Positions 11,160 to 20,660 of a stretch of DNA of 64,000 nt are shown here, one piece after another. The DNA is taken from assembly GCA_020747015.1 (NCBI GenBank), contig JAGTJM010000050.1, positions 124,001 to 188,000 on the forward strand. The letters are read 5' to 3'. Origin of the DNA: Pyrenochaeta sp. MPI-SDFR-AT-0127. Lineage: Eukaryota; Ascomycota; Dothideomycetes; Pleosporales; Cucurbitariaceae. The position numbers and the translations under genes are program-made. A model generated the notes under the pieces. The model searched no databases. It was given only the letters and a program-made list of their open reading frames with translations, and was not told the origin of the DNA. The first letter of the stretch is position 1. Every line of letters starts with the position of its first letter.

Positions 11160-11697
11160 CTTGGACAGCGTTTCGAGATTGGCTTGATATATTTGAAGTC
11201 TGCGAAACCTGAATGTGGGGTGTGCGATGAAATTGGAAGTGTCTGACAATGACCTGACCGCATTGGATGGTCAGGAGTGATGGTTGCAGGAATCTCTAGA
11301 ACAGGTCTTGGGAAGCAAATTATACTTCGAATCTCAAATTGTTCGGGTAGATGGTTGTGCGCGGGCAATGTGAGTTAAGTGGACAAAGTGTTCGATTGTT
11401 GAGGAACCCAGTGTAAGTATGCACTGTTGAGTTCATTACGCGCATAACTGCTTTCACTGGTGGGATTCTAACATAACATTGTTCATATACCGGAATATGA
11501 TTGAAAGGTTGTGTGGTTGGAAATACTATGAATGGAAGACCTACACACTCAAACAGGCAGTGTGAGAGTATCATGCTGGTGGCCCAAGACTCTCGTACTC
11601 ACCACTCCAAGGCACCATATGCACTATCAACTCTCGCGAGCTTGGCCTTCCTGTCGAGGTCATTGCACACTGGTGTTCCAATTTAGTGCTTGTCCTC
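11160..11697. other. Intergenic region
   Basis: Upstream of the repeat protein and downstream of the Rieske-type gene. Short frames only, none supported. Confidence 0.4.
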
Positions 11698-12855
11698 TCA
11701 GCATTTGAAAGAGTGCTCACATTGTTCAGCCTTGCAGAAACTTTCACTTTTCTGATTCTCTGTTCTAGCAGGATAAATCTTATGTCCAGCAAGCTGCTCC
11801 AGCCGAAGGTGACCCTGTAGCACTTGCAATTGAGTCGAATATTCAAGCGGCTCACGCTTGAGTATTTTGTACTGTTGCTCGAAATTTTGTACAAAATCTT
11901 GACAGTAGGCTTGTAGTATGTTTTTTTCAGATTCTGTGGGTACTCTTGTGCTGTTCTCAGTCGCGAAGGCGTCGCATTTAACATTGCATTTGGCAGCAGA
12001 CGCCGGGAGAATAGTCATCATGACCCATATCCTTGAGCCAGGGAAGGCGAAGATGATCACACCTGGAGCAATTAGCAGCCTCTGGCACATGCCGACATTG
12101 AAGACTGGGCCACTGAACATGGAGAAGAAGAGCTCCGCAATGGATAGTTTAGTGGTAGACGGGGTGTGCGTGCCAATGCCAGTGCGATCATTTGCTCCTG
12201 TAGTCCTTTAACGGTGACATACCGAATGTCTCTGATCTCACGTACCAATTGTCTTCCAATTGAATACTTCACCTGTCAGCTCCCACCCAAAAAGCCATTT
12301 GCTCCCCACAGAAATATCATGGCCCCCAGCAAAACCACCTGTGCCGTCATATTCAGGTGCATAATCAACGCGCCCAGCATTCATATTCACGTGAACGAAG
12401 CCAGATCTGTCAGTACAGGTGTGTACTCCGAACAGGCTATTCTCGGACCTTTCGAAGCCTTCGATGCCGTCGAACTGAGGGGCTTTTACGAGGCTGCCCT
12501 TCGTGTCGTAGGACCAACCATGATATCGGCAGCCGAGCACAAGAGAGGAGCCGGCGGCCTTCTTAGTGATGGTATACGCTCTATGACGGCATACATTGTG
12601 AAACGCTCTGATAATCTTGTCCTTACCCAAAATGATCAGAATTGGGAAGCCGGCAAAATCTAGAGAGATGTAGTCGCCAGGTTTGTGGAAGCGACTACTA
12701 TGAGCGATACATATCCATGTCTAAGTGATGTTAGGGACGGAATAGCAAAGCGAGGGTAGATGCACTTTGCTGAATATGGCGCGACGCTCGAGGGAGAACA
12801 AGTCCTCCGATGTCCACCAGCCATCGAGAAGATCTGGCTCTTTGGAGACTTCCAT
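11698..12855 (-). CDS. Rieske oxygenase-like protein lacking the mononuclear iron site
   Basis: Exons 12855-12766, 12720-12246, 12197-11698 with introns of 45 and 48 bases, giving 354 residues. The N-terminal Rieske domain is intact: C74-x-H76 (NVCRHRAY) and C94-x2-H97 (LGCRYHGWSYD) bind the [2Fe-2S] cluster. It continues through KAPQFDGIEGFE and GEVFNWKTI, as in alpha subunits of ring-hydroxylating and choline-monooxygenase-like enzymes. After NWKT the usual Asp/Glu-x2-His-x4-His iron motif is missing: the chain reads GANDRTGIGTHTPS and goes directly to a catalytic-domain-like beta region (FPGSRIWVMMTILPASA). The C-terminus also lacks the usual acidic third ligand region. Family-typical function would be O2-dependent hydroxylation; alone this protein should not catalyse it. 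It lies 623 bases downstream of its partner-like paralog on the same strand. Confidence 0.82.
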
Positions 12856-13478
12856 AAGTGGGATAGCGGCAAGAACTAGTGAATTAACGTTGGTAAAAGG
12901 TGCTATTGTGTATCAGAAGACCCGCTTGTTATCAGCCGGTGCCACGTCTAGAGAACGATGCTCAATGCTGAAGAGTTTATCAACGAAACTGGTCTATATA
13001 TACTATGATGTTGGGTTATCACTTCAAAGAGTGTTACCAATTGTTATCCATGGCTATGGAGTCTGGGGAGGGTGCTTGTTATTCGGGCCTACAGACATGT
13101 GATAGTATAATGCTTGATCGAATGGGCAACTCTCAATAGATCAAGTGGACTGGGGCTAGATCCACGTCAGCAACATCATGTCGATTTGCTTCGTATCAAT
13201 ATTAATACCGAACCTTGGAATGGTGGACGAAGTCATTGTGCACAGGTAGATCATGAATGTGGAGAAGTCGGCTTGCCTTATTGGGGTAATAGATCCCGTT
13301 TGGTTAATTGATTGGTTGGTGAACGAGCGCGCATGCAGGCTAAAACTAACAACATATAAAAGAGTGACAACAGTGACAAGTTAAACTTGCGATGGGAATT
13401 GCGAGCGAATCGCGTTTTCCCACAACCCTCCCAACAAGACTTAAGATCAGAGCGGAGGGATTGGCATGCGTGAGTCAC
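12856..13478. other. Spacer between the two Rieske-type genes
   Basis: Likely contains the 3' end of the upstream gene and the promoter of the downstream one. No coding frame supported. Confidence 0.5.
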
Positions 13479-14634
13479 CTACGAAGATGCTGGATCCACG
13501 AGCTGTGTGGTCACTGTTAATCTGCCTGGACCATTCTCGGGCGTTTCCACTGGATAAGAGTGGAGCTCGTCATCGTATTGGGCAAGGACCATGTTCAGAA
13601 CGCGTTGCTGGTAGACTTTGAAGTTCAGTGACGTGGGACACGTAATTTTGGACTTGCACTTACAAGCTACGCCGGATTCTTTGACTGGGTTCAGTATTCC
13701 CCCTGAGTAGATGCCCTTCTCCAGATTTCCCTGTGCCTTTTCACACAGCTCGTAATCTTCCATGGCGACTTGTCTAACAAATTTGAAATATTCTTCAAAC
13801 TTGTCACCGGTTTCCATATGGTAGTAATCGAACTCCATGCGGGTGATTCCGGGATTCTCAGTGGGACACACACGGAAGGAAGACATACCCCCACCGTACA
13901 CATTCAAGGTGCAATTGGGGAAAAAGTAGAGAAAAAGGCCATCTTCCGGCTTATTCGGATCAGCTACGTGCTGAGAGAAGTTCTTGTGGTTATACACCGT
14001 GTAGAATGTGGGAGGGTAGTAGACTGAGAACGATGGGTGGGTGTACTGGCAATGAAGACATTCCTGGTAACCATCGACCCTGGCCTTTTTTAGTAAATTT
14101 CCAACCCAGTAGGGTGGTATTTCTCACATGGTCTTCCAGTTGAACCTTCCTTCGTACTTGATGCTGCGTCTATGCGGTAGTTTCATGAAATCAACCTTAT
14201 CGATCAACGGCTTTAGATCAGAGAAGAATTCATCGAAAGATGGAGCATCGTCTGTGATGGTTGCAAATACAAGACCGGTATCAGTAATATGAGACTTGAC
14301 CTCGAATCCCTTATATTTGTTAGATTGACGTAACGCCTGGCTGCAGACTGGTGGAGTACCGTCTCTTTGTTGAAAACTTTAATATCACGAGAATCCGTAG
14401 ACATGCGACGTGCTATCAATGCTATTTGAGCTACTTCGTAGCTGATCTCTTCGCTTATGTCGTAGAATCTGGTAAGAGGTCCGAGTAGATACCAGGACTT
14501 GTGGTGGTCAACATTGCTTTCCTTGAAGTCAGGAGGGTTATGAGCACCTTCATGAAGACAGCTCGCCGCTCGAGTTGATACAATGGTGGACTACAGAACC
14601 AGGAGGCTGGAAGGGTACGAGGCAAAGAAGACAT
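13479..14634 (-). CDS. Rieske oxygenase-like protein with iron site but no [2Fe-2S] loops
   Basis: Five exons: 14634-14548, 14497-14360, 14309-14128, 14079-13664, 13615-13479, with four GT-AG introns of 48-50 bases, giving 319 residues. The N-terminus (SLPRTLPASWFCSPPLYQLE, then ERRAVFMK) and SWYLLGPLTRF are typical of alpha subunits. The segment that should carry the two cluster-ligand loops is gone: IKVFNKET joins straight to GFEVKSHITDTGLVFATI. The catalytic domain is well kept: NWKT, then E142-x2-H145-x4-H150 (QECLHCQYTHP), FPNCTLNVYGGG, and an ED pair in AMEDYELCEKAQ. Substrate is unknown. Alone it has no visible route for electrons to the iron. Uniform short introns and an undamaged frame argue against a pseudogene. 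Confidence 0.85.
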
Positions 14635-15682
14635 TTTGGTGGATTTTGATGCTTAGCAGTGAAGTTGAAGTGATGTTGAGATGGACTGATATGTTGTTGG
14701 AATTTAAGAGTGAAGAATGGATTCATGCTAAGAGATTAGCTGCACAAGAACGAAAGAGGTGAGAGAATCCCTTCCATGCTTCGTACGGTACCTGCATGAA
14801 AGCAGAGGATAACCATGCTGGGTCTGGAGCTCTAGCTGTCGGCCAATCGCGTGAAAGATGATGTAGTCGAGGCCAGCACATCAGCATAGAACCCTGAGCG
14901 ATAATCATGCCGTATAGGACTTTCCAACTAGTAAAAGTCCTACTGTCTTCTCTGGCTGGCTTGTACTCAATTTGCTCCATTACATGCTTGGCGTAAGCTG
15001 GGCAGTCAACCGACCCATCATGTGAGCCACTACAGTTCAATAGGACGTGCATACTCGGGTGAAAGCTGCAAAGAGTCGACTAATATGAGTACATGTCCCT
15101 CCAATTGACATATTGAAGCTTGAGTGAAGGTTGGTGGCTCTGGCTCGGCGGTTGGCTCGCATGATGCAGCCTCAAGCACGGCCAATGCGACCAGCCCGAC
15201 GTAAGACATGTTCGCGTGAGCGAACTCGACGTGCAACCAGAAACTGCGTGAGTTTGTACGTTAGGGCATAGACATAGGCGAGTGCACGCATTGTGGGTGT
15301 GCGAAGGATGTCGTGGGCTGAGTCTGCTGGTTCCTTAGCCAACCGAGTTGTTTGGCACTAGCGCGTTGCTTCCTTTTTGGCCGATGATGCACCCTGGGTT
15401 ATCGAGGACAACTCTGGCCATTTTCATATACGCGCACACTACACCGCCCTGCCGTTCTAACGCATTGCTACGAGTTTTGTCCCTTTTCTTTGATAGCTAG
15501 ATACCCCTTTACCTGGTTTTCCTGCAAGCAACGCAATATAGACGTCGTTCCCCCAGACCCAAAATACTAGTCTGCATTCCTCCACGACTTTTTTTGGGCC
15601 CTTCGGAACGCTACGATCCACCTGGACTACGGGGCTGCTACTACGCATGCGATAAAAGCCGTCACACGAGCACATTGGAGTG
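14635..15682. other. Divergent intergenic region
   Basis: Upstream of the iron-site gene (minus) and of the DUF3405 gene (plus). A minus-strand frame near 15209 begins with a hydrophobic, signal-like stretch, and another open frame lies at 14723-15052, but no in-phase splice joins them, so no gene is called. Confidence 0.45.
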
Positions 15683-18190
15683 ATGCTAGGCTTTCGCCCG
15701 CTATCGGTGGGCAAGCGGAAACCCCAGGCGTACAATCAAGCGCCGGCCTACGACCCCGACATTGAAGATGGTGCATACACTGAGAAGGAGTATGGCAGCG
15801 AGGAAGAAAGCGGAGCCTCTTCTCCAGCTTCAAGCTTGTACTCTTCGCGGCAGTCGTCCGGCGCCTATGACCCAAACCCCAACAATATCGAGTCGAGACC
15901 GCTCGCCCCGAACCGGCATTCGCACAAGTCGCATCGGAAAGCACCGTCAAGACCGACGGTGAGCGCATACAGCTACAAAAACCCGCGTGCATGCACAAGA
16001 TACTTTGGACTGGCAGTAGCAAGCACCCTGCTGTTCTTCATATGGTTTCTGTTCAGCAGCAGTTGGGAGTCGATACGAAGTACCGAGCTAGGGCTACACA
16101 AGCAACCGCCGCCTCCCAACGTGTGGGAGAGCTTCCCGTTTCTGAAACGGTATCATGGCGGCATAAGGACGTTGATAAGTCGAGACAAGAATGTGCCAGA
16201 ATATCCGACCAAGCAGGATATTGATCCCGAAATGTCGGCCCAAGATCTGAAGGACACAGCAAAGGAGAGGAGGTCGCAAGGCGCACACATACCAGACTCA
16301 GTTCCTTTCGATCCGTATCCAGATTACAGCAACCTCAAGTACGTGGACGAGTACGGGCCTGTGGAGACGTGCTATCTGGATACGAATGACACGATACGGG
16401 TGCCAGGGCTGCGGGCTTACAAGGGCGTTACCGATGGTATGCCAGACAATGTCATGGGAAGCTATGAACTGCTTGGCCTGAGAAAAGATGTTTGCTTTGA
16501 ACGATTCGGTCGACTAGGCCCATACGGGATGGGCTACAGCAAAAGGAGGGGTGGCACTGGCGCGGGAATGGAAGGAGACCGCGAGGGCATCGACAAAGTC
16601 TGGGAAGCCAATCCTGAGGTCGATTTCCGAGAAGTGGAATGGGCCGAGGTTCTGGAACGATGCTTGGACAAGAACAAGGGGCGATTCCAGACACAGCCTA
16701 AGTCCAGCAAGCCCTCCTTCCAAGCAATGGCAATGCAAAAGCGTGGCACATTGTCCAAATCGTCGTCTACTAGCAATGCTGGCAACACTTTTACCAACGG
16801 CACCGTTCGAGAACAACCAAAAGCAGCCTACAACAAGCTCCTGCCTCGGACTGCCGTCCTCATCCGCACATGGTGGGACTACCAATATGACGACGAGGAC
16901 ATCATGTACCTACGTGCCCTCATATCTGAACTCAGTATATCATCTGGCGGCGAGTATCAAGTCCACTTCCTCATCCATGTCAAAGACGACAACAAACAAA
17001 TCTGGGCTGATGAGCGGGTTTATGAAGAAGTGCTGCAAAAGGCATTGCCTGCAGAGTTTGCCGGAATGGGCACCCTCTGGTCAGAAAGGCAGATGGGGCT
17101 CATCTACGGTGGTGTCGAAGAGTCCAATTATCGCGGCCTGCCCGTTCATGGTGCTTATCGCTCTACGTACATGCCTGTAACATACTTTGCGCACCAACAT
17201 CCAGAGTTTGAATACTTCTGGCACTGGGAGATGGATGTCCGGTATACGGGACATTACTACCATCTATTCGAACAAGTTTCCAAATGGACTGACGCTCAGC
17301 CTCGTAAGGGCCTCTGGGAACGCAATTCTCGCTTCTATGTCCCGTCCGTTCACGGTCCTTGGGAAGACTTCAAACAAATGGTGCGCGTGCAAACTGAGCA
17401 CGGTACAAACAACCATGCAAACAGATGGTCTTCGCATTTGCCACCAAATCCGCACGTTCCAGCGACCGAGGTTCAGAAGCCCGAAAAGCCCATTTGGGGC
17501 CCAGAGCTTCCGCAGGATTACCCGGACATTGAGATTGACGAAGCTGTAAAGCCGAACAAGACCATGGTCGAAGACACTTATGAATGGGGTGTTGGCGAGC
17601 CGGCAGATCTCATTGTCTTCAACCCGCTTTTTGATCCTGATCATACGAACTGGATATTGGCTGAGGATGTAACTGGATACGACAAGAAGAACGGCCTGCC
17701 ACCTCGACGAACCGCAATCAATACATCTGGGCGCCTCAGTAGAAGACTGCTAGAGACTATGCACCGTGAGCAGTCTCATTTTCGCCATACCATGTTCAGC
17801 GAAATGTGGCCTGCCACTTGTGCGCTCCACCATGGTCTTAAAGCTGTTTACGCACCACACCCCGTCTTCATCGACCGCAAGTGGCCAACACAATACTTGG
17901 CAGCTATATTCAACAATGGCAGGAACGGTGCCTCCGGTGGTGCGAGGATGTCTGTTTTCTCAGACGAGAGACAGCACAACTTCTTGGGTACCACTTGGTA
18001 CTACCACGCAGGTTTTGCACCCAACCTTTGGAAGCGATGGCTCGGTTACAAAGTTGATAATGATGGCGGCGAGGAAGAAGAGTTGGCTGGTGAGGGACGC
18101 ATGTGTCTTCCTGGTGTGTTGCTACATCCTGTCAAGCAGGTCGATCTTATTCAAGAGCGGGTCGAATCCGTGGGTTCAAGTACTAATTGA
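15683..18190 (+). CDS. DUF3405 family type II membrane protein, glycosyltransferase-like
   Basis: Single-exon 835-residue protein starting at the ATG at 15683. The disordered cytoplasmic N-terminus (about 1-105) is followed by one membrane segment at about 107-126 (YFGLAVASTLLFFIWFLF), then a large lumenal domain. The domain carries DUF3405 landmarks: RTAVLIRTWWDYQYDDEDIM, YFWHWEMDVRYTGHYYHLFE and a late HAGFAPNLWKRWLGYK. DUF3405 proteins are widespread in filamentous fungi and uncharacterised; the type II topology and the WHWEMD acidic motif suggest a Golgi glycosyltransferase, which is inference. Several N-glycosylation sequons lie in the lumenal part. Confidence 0.88.
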   Translation: MLGFRPLSVGKRKPQAYNQAPAYDPDIEDGAYTEKEYGSEEESGASSPASSLYSSRQSSGAYDPNPNNIESRPLAPNRHSHKSHRKAPSRPTVSAYSYKNPRACTRYFGLAVASTLLFFIWFLFSSSWESIRSTELGLHKQPPPPNVWESFPFLKRYHGGIRTLISRDKNVPEYPTKQDIDPEMSAQDLKDTAKERRSQGAHIPDSVPFDPYPDYSNLKYVDEYGPVETCYLDTNDTIRVPGLRAYKGVTDGMPDNVMGSYELLGLRKDVCFERFGRLGPYGMGYSKRRGGTGAGMEGDREGIDKVWEANPEVDFREVEWAEVLERCLDKNKGRFQTQPKSSKPSFQAMAMQKRGTLSKSSSTSNAGNTFTNGTVREQPKAAYNKLLPRTAVLIRTWWDYQYDDEDIMYLRALISELSISSGGEYQVHFLIHVKDDNKQIWADERVYEEVLQKALPAEFAGMGTLWSERQMGLIYGGVEESNYRGLPVHGAYRSTYMPVTYFAHQHPEFEYFWHWEMDVRYTGHYYHLFEQVSKWTDAQPRKGLWERNSRFYVPSVHGPWEDFKQMVRVQTEHGTNNHANRWSSHLPPNPHVPATEVQKPEKPIWGPELPQDYPDIEIDEAVKPNKTMVEDTYEWGVGEPADLIVFNPLFDPDHTNWILAEDVTGYDKKNGLPPRRTAINTSGRLSRRLLETMHREQSHFRHTMFSEMWPATCALHHGLKAVYAPHPVFIDRKWPTQYLAAIFNNGRNGASGGARMSVFSDERQHNFLGTTWYYHAGFAPNLWKRWLGYKVDNDGGEEEELAGEGRMCLPGVLLHPVKQVDLIQERVESVGSSTN

Positions 18191-18569
18191 TTATCAATTG
18201 GCATAGCATTGAAGGTGTTGGTATGATTTTCAATACTGGGTAAGGCGTTACATGGTCTTTGGTGCTGTATCCGGACAATAGTGTTTGATTCTTGAGCATG
18301 ATTTGTTACTCATGGTGTATATGATATAGAAGAGCACATTGGATACCATTATCTGGTAGTCTGGCTATGTATATGTTATGTCAAATGAGACTTGTTTACA
18401 GTTCACAACCCACACCCCTCGGATTCAAAAGTTTTTCCAAACGGCTGTTTCTTGATCCTTGTGTAGTATGATTACATTCCACGGATTTATATGTTGGCGT
18501 CGCATGTAACGACGGCTGTGTGGTTTTATTGTAATAGTACATAAATTAGGACTATATTCAACTTTCATC
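18191..18569. other. Convergent intergenic region
   Basis: A/T-rich 3' flanks of the DUF3405 gene and GTPase A. Nothing else seen. Confidence 0.5.
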
Positions 18570-19745
18570 TTACATGATAGCACATGCCTTCTCAGACATT
18601 GCCTTGTAGTAGTTTTCTTTGAACTGCTTCTGAAGTAAAATCCTCTGTCTCCCAAGCTGCAGTTGATGGTTCTCCTCCGCTTGCGCCACTGTCTCTTCGT
18701 ACCGCTTCTTCGCGTCCTCGATCAGTTCTACTGCGCTGATTCGGAGCTTGAACATCTCCTCTTGGTTCTTCGCCAGATTGGCCCTGTGCTCCTCTCTCGC
18801 GGCTTCCAAAAGGTCACGCCTTTCTTGGTCTCGCTTGTCCCATGCTTCTTTTAGATCATTCTCCAATTCTTTCAGCTTCTTTTCATAATGCTGGATAAGC
18901 TTTTCCACAGCCGATGCTAGTTCGCTACCAGCTCCAGTCTGCAAAAGCTCGAGTTGTTGGTCGACCATCTCGCGTTGTATGTCTAACGTAACTGGCCGTT
19001 TGCTTGCTATGAGGCATTTGATTATCTTCTCGGCCGAGGCCTTCTGTTCATCATGGCGAATGACCTGACTACCGTGGTCAATCATTCGCTTCCACAGCAT
19101 TGGATCTCGTTTTAACTGCGCCTCTCGATCCACGGCCGCCTGTTCAATTGCTAGATCCCACATTGTGGTTGCAAGAATTACGCTTGCAAGGCTCTCATCA
19201 CCGCAGAGTTTCTGAAACATTTTGATGTTTTTGATCCCGCTTCCTCCGACTCGAACGTCTGAGATTCTTTGTAAGAAGATAATGCCCGTCAACTTCAGGT
19301 GGGAAGAATGCGCTTTGTTGAGCCAAAGCGCAACTTTACGCAGAATCTCCGAATCCGTGCGTAAACTGTCGTCAAATCCTGGTGTGTCCACTAGATATAT
19401 CTTGGTCCCATCTTCAAGCGTGCAGGGTACGACCTCAACCGATTGAGTACCTAGTCTACGTTAGTCGAGCGAATACAACGTGCTAGCTCGCGTTTCTCAC
19501 ATGAGTCCAAGCCATGACCGATGGGCAACCTGTTTTCTGAGAAATGATTCACGAAGGTGGTTTTACCGCAGCCAGTAATGCCCATGACTGCGATAATAAT
19601 GTCTCCTGGCCTTCACAGCTCGTCATCTTTAGGTACGGCATATCGTTTGTTTGTGTACGACTCACTTCAAACTTGGGGTTTCGGGAACAACATGATGAGG
19701 GGAATCAGCTCTGATTTGAGAGCCATGTTTCTGATACGGTGCCAT
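18570..19745 (-). CDS. AIG1-type GTPase A with C-terminal CaaX box
   Basis: Exons 19745-19666, 19610-19501, 19450-18570 with introns of 55 and 50 bases, giving 356 residues. The P-loop is GITGCGKTT at 37-45, a switch-like Thr lies in SCT near 65, and DTPG at 85-88 is followed by FDDS. This is a TRAFAC-class GTPase of the AIG1/GIMAP-like type common in filamentous fungi and often annotated only as a G-domain protein. Residues about 240-345 are Glu/Lys/Arg-rich and strongly predicted coiled coil. The last four residues are CAIM, a match to the CaaX prenylation signal (Met suggests farnesyl). Membrane attachment through prenylation is inference. It is the first of three paralogs in tandem or divergent order. 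Confidence 0.86.
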
Positions 19746-20660
19746 AATTTCATTTACGAGTTGAGATCTAAATGAATAGCTTCAAAGTCGTTCTGGTCGC
19801 AGAAAGGATTTCAATTTTTATTCGAGTCCGGCTGAGGTGATGGCCACTAAAAGCCTACAAGGCTACAAGGCAACCAGATCAACGCGGATGTATGTAATCA
19901 TACGCTTATGCGCCTGCAGTTCCACAATGTTGATCTGAGTCCTCAGTTTTCGATGCACAGCCGCCGCCATCGTTCGCCTAGAAGTGCAGTCTGTCGGAGT
20001 CTATCATTGGCGGGCCAAAGTAGCGGATGCTTTCGCGAGCAAATGAGGGCATGACACCCACCACCCTTACATTTTACTGCATTCTACTAATAATGCATAT
20101 ATACGATAATGCTCACCGGAATACTTTTGGTGCTCGATGCTTCATGTAGCCCCTCAGTAAGGGCGCGAAGTAATTACTCTTCGTCTATGGTCGAGCAGCG
20201 ACAGCCAAATTCCAAGTTTCATGTTCAAGTCGCATTGCATGGATGGAGTAAAGCTTTTTGTCCGAATGCTAGACCCATTATTTTTATTCAGGCTTGTGAC
20301 AGAAAGTCCTGTTCTTAAGTGATGAAGGTGCACCATACATGCGCCGCAACCAATATCCGCTGTATCACTCTATGGTGTTCCTAAACACACAGTCTAATTC
20401 AAATTTCGCTTCCGCAGTCTTGTATAAATTTCATCTGCCTTCTTGAACGGTGTATGACTTCATTACACAACCTCTTCGAGGATTTGAAATTGAAATCTCG
20501 TGTGAGATTATGGTTTGGCAATGGCGAAAGAACCTCCCTAGACTTGACTATGTACTCATTACGTCTGTATAAGGCGGAAACTTGCTCTGAATATGCTGAA
20601 CGGGCACTTTTACAAACTCTTACTCTCTTCATGGGAGAGCCCTGAAAGTCACATAGACTC
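19746..20660. other. Intergenic region between GTPases A and B
   Basis: Upstream of GTPase A and downstream of GTPase B, both minus strand. Short frames only; none supported. Confidence 0.45.

Noticed and set aside
12238..13997. One rearranged Rieske gene with its C-terminal half upstream of its N-terminal half
   Set aside because: Reading further on the minus strand showed each half belongs to its own complete multi-exon gene with its own start and stop, so no rearrangement is needed.
14723..15236. Minus-strand two-exon secreted protein
   Set aside because: A signal-like start at 15209 and a downstream open frame exist, but no GT-AG intron joins them in phase.
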